Below, piece after piece: positions 1 through 9,377 of a DNA stretch of 64,000 nucleotides; the stretch's first letter is position 1; each line of letters begins with the position of its first letter. The DNA is from Robertkochia solimangrovi (GTDB lineage Bacteria > Bacteroidota > Bacteroidia > Flavobacteriales > Flavobacteriaceae). Under the pieces are notes generated by a model. That model saw only the letters and a list, made by a program, of their open reading frames with translations. It was not told where the DNA came from and made no database searches. The translations under genes were made by a program, and so were the position numbers. The stretch covers positions 1 to 64,000 of the forward strand of contig NZ_QKWN01000010.1 of NCBI RefSeq assembly GCF_007279655.1. Direction: 5' to 3'.

Positions 1-28
1 GGAGTCACATCGTAACACAGTGAAGCAG

Positions 29-105
29 TAAACTGTTTTCTGTTTTCCGTTTTCTGTTTTCTGTTTTCCGTTTTCCGTTTTCAGTATACCGTTTTCTGTT
101 TTTCT
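29..105. repeat. Low-complexity TTTTCYGT repeat
   Basis: Short degenerate tandem units of the form CTGTTTTCYG fill the spacer before the first gene. Bases 1-30 also contain GTAACACAGTGAAGCAG, whose reverse complement recurs near 6,633-6,652. This is one of several drifting intergenic phrase families in the chromosomal part of the window. No gene is seen in 1-156. Confidence 0.6.
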
Positions 106-156
106 TATTCAATTATTATCGTATTTTAGGATCAGACCAACTAACTAACGGATTAC

Positions 157-1650
157 ATGGCCACGATTCAAATTCAGGATAAGGTAAACTTCCGGCTGAT
201 CATCGCCGGAATTATTTTTTTTATAGGTTTCATAAGCTTTTTTGATCTCCAACCCGGAGAACCCCAAGTTACCTTTACCGCCGCCATTGGTATATTAATG
301 GCTTTTTGGTGGATCACTGAAGCGATTCCTATCGGTGCCACTTCCCTGCTCCCCCTTGTACTGTTTCCTTTTATGGGGGTTATGGATGGAAAAGTGGTTG
401 CTGAAAGCTATATCAACTATATTATATTCCTGTATATCGGCGGATTTATCATGGCATTAAGCATTGAACGCTGGCATCTCCATAAACGAATCGCTTTAAA
501 GATCCTTTCGCTACTCGGGGGAAGTCCTTTACGTATCCTGAGCGGATTTATGCTTGCTTCCGGAATTTTGTCTATGTGGATGAGCAACACCGCAACAGCC
601 ATGATGATGCTTCCCATCGCATTTTCGGTGATTCATACCTTGGAGAACATCTATAGTGAAGCGAATACACAAAAATTTGCATCGGGTCTGTTGCTGGGTA
701 TTGCCTATGGTTGTTCCATCGGTGGTATCGCAACTCTGGTGGGCACCCCTCCCAATCTATCCTTTGTAAGAATCTATGATATTATGTTTCCTCATGCTGA
801 TCCTATAAGTTTTGGAAACTGGTTTGTTTTTGCAGTTCCGCTCGCTTTCATACTTTTCATTTTCACATTATGGTATCTGTATATGATTTATAAACCGGGA
901 AAGGAATTCAAACCTTTACCAGGGTCCTTTTTTAAGGAAGAGTATAACAAACTAGGACGCATGACTCCCGAGGAAAAGCGTGTTTTCCTACTATTCAATA
1001 TACTTGTCTTTCTATGGATATTCCGATCTGATATCACTATAGGCAATTTTGTTTTACCAGGTTGGAGTCGATTTTTTTCGCAAGCCTCATTTATTAACGA
1101 TGGAAGCATCGCTATTTTTGTCGCCCTCCTTTTATTCATTCTTCCTTCCTCTAAAAAAGACCGGGCATTAGCCGACTGGAAAATAGCTTCGGGTATACCC
1201 TGGCATATCGTTTTGCTATTTGGAGGAGGGTTTGCACTGGCTTCAGGGTTTATGAAAAGCGGACTTTCCGATTATCTCGGGCATTTCCTGGTGACACATC
1301 TAAATACAGGCACTGAAGGTTTTATGATAATGAATACGGCATTGATGAGTATTCTTACCGAATTCACCAGTAATACAGCAACAACCGAGATGATGTTACC
1401 CATCGTTGGCGGCCTCGCAAAGGAATTAGGCACAGATCCCCTTCTACTAATGATCCCTGTTACACTGGCAGGATCTATGGCCTTTATGTTCCCGATCGCC
1501 ACCCCACCTAATGCGATAATCTTCGGCGCCTCCAAACTTACGATCAAACAAATGGCCTTTACAGGATTTCTGCTGAATATCGTAGCAGTATTACTGATCT
1601 GTGTCTTCACGATCTTTTGGGGAGCTATGATCTTTGGGTATTCAGCCTAA
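157..1650 (+). CDS. DASS/SLC13-family anion (dicarboxylate) transporter
   Basis: This 497-residue inner-membrane protein is expected to import di- or tricarboxylates, sulfate or phosphate with sodium. It shows about a dozen hydrophobic segments and both hallmark SNT motifs of the divalent-anion/sodium symporter family: MSNTATAMMMLP in the first half and TSNTATTEMMLP in the second, each followed by a proline-rich hairpin (GTPPN and ATPPN). The length is typical. The gene stands alone, with a strong terminator after it, and converges on the thioredoxin lipoprotein gene. The family is secure; the substrate cannot be read from the sequence. Confidence 0.9.
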   Translation: MATIQIQDKVNFRLIIAGIIFFIGFISFFDLQPGEPQVTFTAAIGILMAFWWITEAIPIGATSLLPLVLFPFMGVMDGKVVAESYINYIIFLYIGGFIMALSIERWHLHKRIALKILSLLGGSPLRILSGFMLASGILSMWMSNTATAMMMLPIAFSVIHTLENIYSEANTQKFASGLLLGIAYGCSIGGIATLVGTPPNLSFVRIYDIMFPHADPISFGNWFVFAVPLAFILFIFTLWYLYMIYKPGKEFKPLPGSFFKEEYNKLGRMTPEEKRVFLLFNILVFLWIFRSDITIGNFVLPGWSRFFSQASFINDGSIAIFVALLLFILPSSKKDRALADWKIASGIPWHIVLLFGGGFALASGFMKSGLSDYLGHFLVTHLNTGTEGFMIMNTALMSILTEFTSNTATTEMMLPIVGGLAKELGTDPLLLMIPVTLAGSMAFMFPIATPPNAIIFGASKLTIKQMAFTGFLLNIVAVLLICVFTIFWGAMIFGYSA

Positions 1651-1732
1651 TATCTATGAGATGTTGAATCTTCTCCCTCCCAAAGGTTTGATACAAAAGG
1701 AGATTTTTACTTGTGTTCATAATTGAAAATTT

Positions 1733-1789
1733 AAAAAACGGCAACTTTATTACTACAGCGCGTGCCGGGCGCTAAAATTGCCGTTTTTT
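1733..1789. terminator. Bidirectional terminator between convergent genes
   Basis: An AAAAAACGGCAA arm pairs with TTGCCGTTTTTT across a GC-rich inner palindrome (GCGC...GCGC). It has A/T tracts on both sides, so it can end transcription of the transporter and of the minus-strand lipoprotein gene. Confidence 0.85.
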
Positions 1790-1817
1790 GTCAGCTCGAT
1801 ATTATGTATCCGATAAT

Positions 1818-3194
1818 TTATATATCCAGGCTATCGAAGATCTCTCTGATCTCTTTACTGGAAGGTCTTGGAGCATCACTATCAAGGATCTTCCCTTCCT
1901 TATCAAGTAAAATGAATCTCGGAATACCATTGATATAATAATCCTGTACGAATTTTGACTTCCATGCATTATCCGCGAGAAGTTGAATTCCGCCAAGTTC
2001 CTTTTCATTTACCATATTCACCCATTTATCATGGTCTTTTGCCTCATCGATGGATATACTCACAAAATGTATATCTTTTCCATGATAATCTCCTTCCAAA
2101 GTCTTTAGGAAAGGAATCTCATATTTACAAGGTCCGCACCAGGTTGCCCATACATCGATATAAACATATTCTCCTTTAAGCTCTGATAAGGACTTCGAAC
2201 CTCCTGCATGATTCTCATAACCTGTAAATTCAGGTGATTGTACCCCTTTTTCAATTTTCTTATACTTCTCATAATTTACCTTTGCCGTTTCAAGATGCTC
2301 TGTATTTGAAAGTGCTGCTGCCATTTTACTATAATAAGCATCGAGATCATCACTTTTGGCCATATCCGACATCCCATAACGAACGATTAGTTTCTCCCGG
2401 ATATATTCGTTAGGTACTTCCGTCAGCAAAGCAAGTAATCGGTCGGCACGATTCACATTGACATCATCATCTGCTTCTTCACGCGCCTGGGTCGCATATT
2501 TTGAAGAAACCAATTCTCTATATGCATTGGAGAACCTGTAATCGACTTCCTCATGTAAAGAAATCTGATCAATCTGCCCCGTCAACCGTTCAGAGGGCTG
2601 ATAATCTTCATCTTTAGCGTAATATCTGTGATATGAAGGATATTGTTTCAATGCCATCAGATATTCATATTGAATATTTCTTTTCTCTTTTTCCTTAAAG
2701 TCACCAGTAAGTCCACTAATAGTATCCAGCAGTTGTTGCTCTCTCGTTATCACCTGATTAAACTTGGCCATAAAATCAGTTTCCTCTAATTTATAGATCT
2801 CAGCACCTTGCTCTGTTAATTCTTCTTCCAATCGACGTCTCTCCAGTAGATACTGGTTAACCGCTATACCCACTCCTGTAATTTCAGGTAACTTTTTACT
2901 TTGTGAATCGAAAATGGTCACATCGATATCCATACCATTTTCCAGATAAAGATTTACATAACTTCTCCCAACATATACGTGGTAAAAATCAGAGGGTAAA
3001 ATTAGTGTGTCTCTGAAGGTGCCATCTTCATTTACATCCAGTGATTTGGAAATACTCCTGTCTCCGTTAAAGAGATTGATCTTTTTGGCCTCATAACCAC
3101 TCGTTTTTCCGGACAGGATGGTGTATTCGGGTTTAGACGGTTGTTGACACCCCACAAACCCAACAGCTAACAATAATAAGAGAGATTTTTTCAT
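1818..3194 (-). CDS. TlpA/ResA-type thioredoxin-fold lipoprotein
   Basis: This 458-residue lipoprotein has a signal peptide ending in a VGFVGC lipobox. The N-terminal part resembles the DUF4369-like beta domain common in Bacteroidota thioredoxins, the middle (about 110-310) is helical and charged, and the C-terminal 130 residues form a TlpA-like domain with the redox motif WCGPC near residue 350 and a cis-proline GIPRF. It probably acts in the periplasm in disulfide reduction or cytochrome maturation; the partner is unknown. It is monocistronic, ending at the shared terminator. Confidence 0.88.
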   Translation of the reverse strand: MKKSLLLLLAVGFVGCQQPSKPEYTILSGKTSGYEAKKINLFNGDRSISKSLDVNEDGTFRDTLILPSDFYHVYVGRSYVNLYLENGMDIDVTIFDSQSKKLPEITGVGIAVNQYLLERRRLEEELTEQGAEIYKLEETDFMAKFNQVITREQQLLDTISGLTGDFKEKEKRNIQYEYLMALKQYPSYHRYYAKDEDYQPSERLTGQIDQISLHEEVDYRFSNAYRELVSSKYATQAREEADDDVNVNRADRLLALLTEVPNEYIREKLIVRYGMSDMAKSDDLDAYYSKMAAALSNTEHLETAKVNYEKYKKIEKGVQSPEFTGYENHAGGSKSLSELKGEYVYIDVWATWCGPCKYEIPFLKTLEGDYHGKDIHFVSISIDEAKDHDKWVNMVNEKELGGIQLLADNAWKSKFVQDYYINGIPRFILLDKEGKILDSDAPRPSSKEIREIFDSLDI

Positions 3195-3409
3195 AGGTAA
3201 ATTTCAGTTTGTCTTTTAATTAATAATTCGAAACCCAATTGCCTACTTATTCCCCCCTTTTCAGATAAAAAAATAGCATCATTCGGTTCCTGTACAGGCA
3301 TTCCTAAAGAAATGCCATTTATACAAAAACGTTTGACGATTGAAATACCCCTAAATCAATTCGAAATTTTAACGAAAATCAATAAGTTCTGCTAGGATTC
3401 TGTTTCCTC

Positions 3410-4930
3410 CTAATTTTTTACAGGGACCGCTTTATTCAAAACAGGACGTACATTTTCACCGGCATCTGCGAATTTGATCCGAACAGTATCGTTTGCGAAA
3501 TAAAAAATGTTCTCATACCTATGTGCCTCGGAAAACAAATAATAATCGATATAAAAATAATTGCCCTGGGTCCATCCACCTCTGGCAGCAGCCTTGGTTT
3601 GTACATCCTCCAATACAGAAGTCACATATTCTCCGTGTATTCCAAAAGGAATCACCCTGGTAACAATCGAATTTTTGATTCTATCATTATAATGAATCTT
3701 AAGTTGCCATACCCCGGATCCGGAAGTGTCGATCTCAAACTTTCTGAGTCCTGTCTCATTTTCTAAAAATTCAAACTCCCTGTTAAAATATACATAACAT
3801 GAATCCGGAATCTCCTGTAATCCTGATAATCTTGTGGGTTGTTTTGCTGCTTCAAGTTGTTCCTCTAGCTTGAGGTTTGCATCTAAATTCTCCGGTATCG
3901 CATTCTCTGAAATTATAGCCGAATTTAAATAATCAAGAAGGCCACCCGGTTCAAAACCGGAACCATAAATGACCATCACAATTTTTTCATCGGGAAAAAT
4001 GTATAAACGTTGTCCTCCTCTACCCTGACTTTCTATATAGCTTTGATTTCCTTCCCGCAACCACCATAAATAACCATATCCTTCATTTCCGGGAAGTACA
4101 ACCTGCTTTTTCAGGGAATTCCTGATCCACTTACCCGAGATCATTTGCTTTCCCTTCCACCTGCCATTCTGAAGCACCAGCTCCCCGATAATAGCAAGAT
4201 CGTCCGACTTTAAATAGAATTCACCAGAAGAATCTCTATATACTTCTTCTCCCGTCCGATATTTAAACGCTGTAATTCCCAAAGGTTCAAAAAGCACTTC
4301 TCTGGCATATTCATCTAATTCTTTACCGGTGACCCGGGTTAATATCATGATTAGAATAGCAACTCCAGGAGAACAATAAACAAACTTGGTGCCCGGTTGA
4401 TCAAAAAGATCTCCGTGAAGCAGATATTCCAAAGTAGTTTCTTCTTTGAGAAAACGGTCAAGAAACCTTTCTCCCTGATCCATACCCGGACAGATTCCGG
4501 AACGCATGGTCAGGAGATCCTTAATGGTAATCGAACGTTTAGTATCCGTATCGAACAAGCGCTCTTTATCGGGGAAAAAATTCCTGATCGGCTCATTTTC
4601 ATTTTTAATGATGCCTTTATCTATCGCTATACCAACCAGTAGTGATACAATACTTTTTGATATAGAAGTTATGGTATGAAGATCATTCGGTTCCTGAGGG
4701 TAAAAGTCTGCGTTAAGTATCGTCTTACCATATCTTTTGATCACAATACTATTCACGTTTCGATCCTGAGATCTCAAATGATAGATCATATCAGCGAGAA
4801 CTCCGGAATCTACTCCAAGCTCTTCAGGAATTACCTGTTCAGTTTCATCTGAAATATTATAAGAATCCTTTTCCCTACTGTTACATCCGGAGAACAATAG
4901 GAAAATAATTATAAGTCGTGCGTAGCGCAT
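3410..4930 (-). CDS. Serine hydrolase lipoprotein, beta-lactamase/PBP fold (class C-like)
   Basis: This 506-residue exported lipoprotein has a lipobox FSGC at residues 13-16. The SxxK motif is SISK in ITSISKSIVSLL near residue 90, and a YxN-like YCS motif lies in KFVYCSPG, as in the beta-lactamase/esterase EstB family. The last 150 residues are an extra beta-rich domain of unknown role. The likely activity is ester or peptide hydrolysis in the periplasm; real beta-lactamase activity is not implied. The flanking spacers (3195-3409 and 4931-5107) hold nothing recognisable. Confidence 0.85.
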   Translation of the reverse strand: MRYARLIIIFLLFSGCNSREKDSYNISDETEQVIPEELGVDSGVLADMIYHLRSQDRNVNSIVIKRYGKTILNADFYPQEPNDLHTITSISKSIVSLLVGIAIDKGIIKNENEPIRNFFPDKERLFDTDTKRSITIKDLLTMRSGICPGMDQGERFLDRFLKEETTLEYLLHGDLFDQPGTKFVYCSPGVAILIMILTRVTGKELDEYAREVLFEPLGITAFKYRTGEEVYRDSSGEFYLKSDDLAIIGELVLQNGRWKGKQMISGKWIRNSLKKQVVLPGNEGYGYLWWLREGNQSYIESQGRGGQRLYIFPDEKIVMVIYGSGFEPGGLLDYLNSAIISENAIPENLDANLKLEEQLEAAKQPTRLSGLQEIPDSCYVYFNREFEFLENETGLRKFEIDTSGSGVWQLKIHYNDRIKNSIVTRVIPFGIHGEYVTSVLEDVQTKAAARGGWTQGNYFYIDYYLFSEAHRYENIFYFANDTVRIKFADAGENVRPVLNKAVPVKN

Positions 4931-5107
4931 GCGTTAGTTCAGTTTAGTTTACGCATAACACCGTAGTAAGTTTCTCAGTTAGGTTCCATGAAGGTACATT
5001 TTTTCAGATATAAAAAAATGAAAGTTGAAGATATTTCGATTTAACTCATATTTTTAGGAGTGATTGACATTTTAGAAGTCATTTATTAGGGTTAATTGGT
5101 CAGATAA

Positions 5108-5602
5108 TCAATCTTCGATAATATTTCTCCTACGCTTAAAAGATTGTTTCCTAAAGATCAGGTTTGGAAAAATCACTCCTACTGCAAGTCCGCACACAAT
5201 AAAAAATGCCTTAAGACCATTATTCATGGTCTCATATAAAATCGTTTCATGATCATAATCGATTCCTTTTGACAGCGTGATCACCCCGATCATGAAGCGA
5301 TAAAGAAAAATACCAGGTATTGCAGGAATTACCGCTGGAATAGAAAACACCAATGGAGGTGCCTTTCTCCAATGAGAGATATACACACCTGAAAAACCTA
5401 CGACAACGGATGCGATCAATGAGGACAAAATGATATTTACCTCAAAAATTTGCATTGCAGTATTTCGGATGAATATTACCATAAACCCCAAACTAAAAAT
5501 GGAGAGTAGCGTTCGCTTAGGCACATTGAATAAAATGGCAAAACCGACTGCGGCAAATCCACCCGGGATGCTTTTGAGAATAATGTAAAGAAATTCGCTC
5601 AT
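5108..5602 (-). CDS. ThrE-type threonine/serine exporter, small subunit (YjjB-like)
   Basis: This 164-residue membrane protein has about five hydrophobic segments and matches the DUF3815/ThrE_2 half of amino-acid exporters. It starts one base after the stop of the upstream gene, so the two are translationally coupled and together make the split ThrE transporter (YjjP plus YjjB arrangement). Export of threonine, serine or small organic acids is inferred from the family only. Confidence 0.82.
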   Translation of the reverse strand: MSEFLYIILKSIPGGFAAVGFAILFNVPKRTLLSIFSLGFMVIFIRNTAMQIFEVNIILSSLIASVVVGFSGVYISHWRKAPPLVFSIPAVIPAIPGIFLYRFMIGVITLSKGIDYDHETILYETMNNGLKAFFIVCGLAVGVIFPNLIFRKQSFKRRRNIIED

Positions 5603-5603
5603 A

Positions 5604-6497
5604 TCAAAAATGATATATTAAAATTGAAATGGTCATACCCAAGGCGATCATAAATGCGATCAACATGGCATGTGTAGCCCTGATCAGGCCATTCAGTAAG
5701 TTACCTTCGAAAAGATCTGTAACGGTGTTGATCAGTGGTACCCCCGGAATAAGAAACAATACGCAGGAAGCAAAAGCTGCACTATAGCCTTCTTCCGGAA
5801 ATGTACTTCTGAACAAACCTGCCAGAAGCGTTGCCAACAGGGCGGCGAAAAAAACACAGAGATACTGATTAAATTCTAATTTGAAACTTTCCTGTTTTAT
5901 ATAGAGTCCTGCGATCGTAGCGAACATTGCAACGCCCATTGCACTGTAATTTCCACCTGAAAAATAGCAGAAACAAGCATCTGCAAAACCAACAGCAAAT
6001 AATACAATTATTCTCGGATAATGCGGTAATGCCTTTAGCCTTTTTAATTCCTCCTCTACCTGGGCTACCGTCCAGTTATTCTCCTTTAAACGCCAGGTCA
6101 TTCTGCTTATATCGGATACCAATGTAAAATTAACACCCTGAGGAGGTGTCCTTTTCAACCTGCTGAACTGAAGCTCATTAACAGGATCACTTACAGTGAT
6201 AGTAAGGACACTGTGGGTTATAAATAAATCAGCTTCCATGCCGTAATGTGTAGCAACCCTGTCGACGATCATCCGCGTACGGGATGTGGAAGCTCCGGAA
6301 CTCATCAATGCTATCCCGATATTTAGCAATACCGTTCCCAATTCCTGTATAACTTCAGAAGAAGGACTTTTAATAGTACTAACAGACAAGATAAAATTTT
6401 GTTTAAGATTCAAAAACTCCGAAAATAGTCCTCGATATTTGAACTTGAACGAAGGACTAAAATACTGTAAAAATTCTTTAGTAAATATACGAAACAC
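5604..6497 (-). CDS. ThrE-type threonine/serine exporter, large subunit (YjjP-like)
   Basis: This 297-residue protein has a cytosolic N-terminal half with the family signature MSSGASTSRT followed by THSVLTITV, then about five membrane segments. The GTG start at 6495-6497 (minus strand) is supported by a strong GGAGGAG seven bases upstream, unusual for this phylum, where Shine-Dalgarno signals are weak. It is the first gene of a two-gene operon with the small subunit. Confidence 0.85.
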   Translation of the reverse strand: MFRIFTKEFLQYFSPSFKFKYRGLFSEFLNLKQNFILSVSTIKSPSSEVIQELGTVLLNIGIALMSSGASTSRTRMIVDRVATHYGMEADLFITHSVLTITVSDPVNELQFSRLKRTPPQGVNFTLVSDISRMTWRLKENNWTVAQVEEELKRLKALPHYPRIIVLFAVGFADACFCYFSGGNYSAMGVAMFATIAGLYIKQESFKLEFNQYLCVFFAALLATLLAGLFRSTFPEEGYSAAFASCVLFLIPGVPLINTVTDLFEGNLLNGLIRATHAMLIAFMIALGMTISILIYHF

Positions 6498-6532
6498 AGT
6501 TGATCTCCTCCTTAAAAAGAAGGTATTAGTTA

Positions 6533-6786
6533 TGGATTATGAGTTAAGAGTTAAGAGTTAAGAATTGAGAATTGAGAATTGAGAATTGAGAATTAAGAAT
6601 TAAGAATGATTATGTATCACGGTAAACAGCGTATTGCTTCACTGTGTTACAATTTGACTCCGTAACAGGCAACCCAGTAACTCTGTAACCCTGTAACAAA
6701 AAACGGTGTACAGTAAACAGATTCCTGCATTACTGCTTACCTGCTTCAAAAGGTAACCTGTAACAACGTAACTCAAATTAATTGAG
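6533..6786. repeat. Intergenic phrase repeats (GAGTTAAGAGTTAAG / GAATTGAGAATTG, then GTAAC-rich)
   Basis: Tandem and drifting 7-10 bp units (GAGTTAAGA, GAATTGAGA, GAATTAAGA) are followed by a stretch built on GTAACNNNGTAAC and CTGCTTC. The same phrases recur at 8592-8930, 26701-26762 and 28070-28440. No gene is visible. Confidence 0.6.
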
Positions 6787-7515
6787 TTAAGGGTTTATCA
6801 GTACGGAAGCTGAATAAACCCGTTCGAGCTTCCATAGCTCCAAGTTCTGTGTTCTTTTCAGGATCAGATCCGGGTATAAATTAGGTAGTTCACTACGCAA
6901 CAGGAGATGCTCGTCATCATGATCTGAAACCAGCCTAAGGCAGATCCCGGTCCGCGGTGAAATAACGATACAACACACATTAATCAAGTTTTCATCAGGC
7001 TTCGGAATAAGTCTGCTCACAATAGCATAGTCATCTTTGGTTATATGAGGAAATAAGCCATTGTCAGGAATACTGAACATACGATCTGCCGCTCCGGTTA
7101 CTGCCGGAAGTCTGACTTTAGGCATTTCTTCTACCCATACAGATTCCCCTCCGAACTGGAGATAAATAGTAAAATATGCACGAGAGATTAATGGAATCTC
7201 CTTCAACAAGCTTTCGGAATTGATGGATTTTAATGCCCGAATCCTTTCGCTTAAAGCTTCATGAGATTCATCAGGGAGTTTTTGTGCATAATTATAGGCT
7301 TTCGATATCATTGTTCCTCTACCCGTAAGCAGCCAATCAGCTGAGATCTCAGGAAAGCGTTGTAAAATCTTCATAAGGGTCTCATCCTTAAGATTAGACT
7401 TCCTTTTTAAGGCAATCTGCAAGGAATTAGAAGACATGCCTGTTTCTCTTTCAAATGCACTTACAGACATATTCCTTTGGGTGATTAACTGTCTTACTCG
7501 TTGAATCGGTTTCAT
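6787..7515 (-). CDS. XRE-family repressor with S24-like C-terminal domain
   Basis: This 242-residue protein has an N-terminal helix-turn-helix (about residues 1-65; MSVSAFERETGMSSNSL then ISADWLLTGRG, the usual end of Bacteroidota Cro/CI-type domains). The C-terminal half (about 130-242) resembles the LexA/CI S24 fold, but where active proteases have GDSMxP it has DNGLFPHI. The nucleophilic serine is absent, so self-cleavage is unlikely. It is divergent from the MNT-HEPN-like gene at 7686 with about 170 bp between, a layout in which it could control both. Confidence 0.75.
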   Translation of the reverse strand: MKPIQRVRQLITQRNMSVSAFERETGMSSNSLQIALKRKSNLKDETLMKILQRFPEISADWLLTGRGTMISKAYNYAQKLPDESHEALSERIRALKSINSESLLKEIPLISRAYFTIYLQFGGESVWVEEMPKVRLPAVTGAADRMFSIPDNGLFPHITKDDYAIVSRLIPKPDENLINVCCIVISPRTGICLRLVSDHDDEHLLLRSELPNLYPDLILKRTQNLELWKLERVYSASVLINP

Positions 7516-7569
7516 AAGTTACAATATAAGAAATGTAAATTATTTTCTATAAAAAGTAGTCTAAATATT

Positions 7570-7599
7570 TTGAAAACCGGAAGAGTGTTAATACATTTG
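7570..7599 (+). promoter_or_regulatory. Bacteroidota-type promoter for the gene at 7686
   Basis: TTG (7570-7572), 19 bases, then TACATTTG (7592-7599), matching the -33/-7 TTG...TAnnTTTG consensus. Transcription would begin near 7606, leaving an 80-base leader. Confidence 0.55.
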
Positions 7600-7685
7600 T
7601 TGCTAAACGAACAACAGGTACTAACAATTTTCAGCGATGCGAACAAAGGGTTAAAACTATTATTAACTATAACACCCAATGTCAA

Positions 7686-8504
7686 ATGCATCATTATTTA
7701 AACCTTCCCGAAAATTCCGGTGATACGAACGTATTGCGCGAAATTTGTGAATTTATCATCTGTAAATCAGATCCAGACACCATCTTCTATTCAGAAGAGA
7801 CCACCGGAAATAAAAAAAATTTTCTGGTCGTGGCATATTTGAAAACCTCCGTTTCTGAAGACAACCTTCTTTTCCAGGAAATTTCAAAGAAGTATCCAAA
7901 ACACCTGATTGCCGGCTTTACCATCGATCATACTGAAAAACAACTGGATCGTGGAAATCTGTTCTTTACGGCCAACTGTAACTTAGGTAAAATGTTATAT
8001 CACAATGAAATTTCAGATCATTATTTTGGTCCTGAATTTCTGAACACCTCCGAGCTGTTACGAAGGGCCCGGTATTTCTTTGATCTGGAGCATAAACGTA
8101 TCAACGCTTTTACTGAAGGCGCAGCATTTTACTTAAAATCGGGCAATTTGGCAAATGCAATGTTATCCCTTCATAATGCAGGTGAGATTCTATTAACCCA
8201 AATGGAAATGATCTTAATGGGTGATCGCCTTTTTAGCCATAGTCTTCTCGAACATTCAAGATTTATAAACCGGTATCCGGGTAGATTTCCATTTTTGTTC
8301 GAAGCATCTGAAATCACTACCGATCAACTATTGCTCGCCCTTGACAATGCTTTTATAACCGTCCGTTATGGTGAAGAATATAAGCTTCCCGAAAATCTAC
8401 ACGATAATGCTTTAAAATTCATCAGAGAACTTCATAAATCAGTGGTTGCTCTATTTACACGAAAGCATGAACATTGTGTTCAAATCAATAAATTAAAAAA
8501 CTGA
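7686..8504 (+). CDS. MNT-HEPN fusion-like protein with degenerate nucleotidyltransferase part
   Basis: In this 272-residue protein, residues 1-110 align in layout with minimal nucleotidyltransferases that precede HEPN domains (the connector AGFTIDHTEKQLDRGNLFFT is characteristic), but the GSxxxG and DxD catalytic motifs are missing. Residues 120-265 look like a helical HEPN domain (RRARYFFDLE, then AMLSLHNAGE, then a C-terminal VRYGEEYKL). HEPN proteins are often RNases in toxin-antitoxin or defence settings. The divergent repressor is the only contextual support. Function is inferred, not shown. Confidence 0.6.
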   Translation: MHHYLNLPENSGDTNVLREICEFIICKSDPDTIFYSEETTGNKKNFLVVAYLKTSVSEDNLLFQEISKKYPKHLIAGFTIDHTEKQLDRGNLFFTANCNLGKMLYHNEISDHYFGPEFLNTSELLRRARYFFDLEHKRINAFTEGAAFYLKSGNLANAMLSLHNAGEILLTQMEMILMGDRLFSHSLLEHSRFINRYPGRFPFLFEASEITTDQLLLALDNAFITVRYGEEYKLPENLHDNALKFIRELHKSVVALFTRKHEHCVQINKLKN

Positions 8505-8515
8505 AATTGAACATA

Positions 8516-8590
8516 CATAGAACATCGGTCTTCTGATATAGTCTTGACCAAATTAATCAAGTAGTATTTTCCGAACACCGATGTTCTATG
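8516..8590. repeat. Perfect 14-bp inverted repeat, 47-bp spacer
   Basis: CATAGAACATCGGT at 8516-8529 is exactly complementary to ACCGATGTTCTATG at 8577-8590. It lies just after the HEPN-like gene and could form a large terminator-like hairpin, though no T-tract follows directly. Confidence 0.6.
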
Positions 8591-8591
8591 T

Positions 8592-8930
8592 TATTAATTA
8601 AGGATTAAGAATTATGGATTATGGGTTCTGGATTATGGGTTCTGGATTAAGAATTAAGGGTTATGAATTTTGGGTTATGAATTATGGATGAATTGAGAAT
8701 TGATTTGAATGAATGCTAACAACCTTTTTACTGCTTCACTGCTTCACAAGGTAACATGTAACAGCGTAACATATATTAATTGAAAATTGATTTGAATAGA
8801 TTATGGATGAAGAATTAAGAATTATGGATGAAGAATTAAGGATTATGGGTTATGGATTATGGATGAATTGAGAATTGAGAATTGAAAATTGATTTGAATG
8901 GATTATGGATTGTGGATTGAAAATTTTAGT
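8592..8930. repeat. Intergenic phrase repeats (GGATTATGGGTT, GAATTGAGAATT)
   Basis: About 340 bp without a gene. It is built from drifting units such as GGATTATGGGTTCTGGATTA and GAATTGAGAATTG, with an embedded CTGCTTCAC/GTAACATGTAACAG segment (8736-8770) shared with 28350-28410. Confidence 0.6.
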
Positions 8931-8980
8931 CGGGCCAATGGCACGTATTCGTTGAAACCTGATATATCTTGGAGAGTTGC

Positions 8981-9009
8981 AAAAAAAAAACCAGCCTAAA
9001 GGCCGGTTT
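8981..9009 (-). terminator. Terminator of the histone-H1-like gene
   Basis: On the minus strand, AACCGGCC TTTA GGCTGGTT is followed by a run of ten T. It lies six bases beyond the stop codon of the small gene at 9015-9191. Confidence 0.8.
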
Positions 9010-9014
9010 CTTCT

Positions 9015-9191
9015 TTATTTTTTTGATTCTTCAACCGATACTTTTCGGAATTCCTTGAAGAGTTTGCTTAGTTCCAGAGCAGACTTACGTGCTCTTGTTC
9101 CAGCAGCCTTATTTCCTTTTTCAGCTTGTAAAGCAGATTCAGTCTTAAAAGTCTCGAATTCCGCATCGATCTTGTTCAATAGGTCTTTCAT
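9015..9191 (-). CDS. Histone-H1-like DNA-binding protein, 58 aa
   Basis: A short gene reading MKDLLNKIDAEF... and ending FRKVSVEESKK. It is a basic helical protein with the GNKAAGTRARKSALEL core typical of the small histone-H1-like proteins of Bacteroidota, which are thought to bind the nucleoid. A strong terminator follows directly. The plus-strand open frame overlapping it is spurious. Confidence 0.85.
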   Translation of the reverse strand: MKDLLNKIDAEFETFKTESALQAEKGNKAAGTRARKSALELSKLFKEFRKVSVEESKK

Positions 9192-9377
9192 AAATTAAAA
9201 TTTAGTATTACGTGAGGCAAGATAACTAATTGTTTTAGAAATGCCCACTGTGATTTCTATTCTGATTTTTTTATATTAACCCGTGTTATACAGCATAAAA
9301 GGGGATTTTTCCTGTCTTTTATAGGGTGAAAATTTCGAACTAATCTCCCATAAACAACCCCAAATCCATCGACATTT

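Noticed and set aside
3410-4930. True beta-lactamase (antibiotic resistance)
   Set aside because: SxxK and a YxS-like motif are present, but the length, lipoprotein anchoring and extra C-terminal domain fit the broad serine-hydrolase/esterase group; no resistance role can be supported.
8977-9198. Plus-strand 73-residue frame
   Set aside because: It overlaps the minus-strand histone-H1-like gene, which has a recognisable product and its own terminator.
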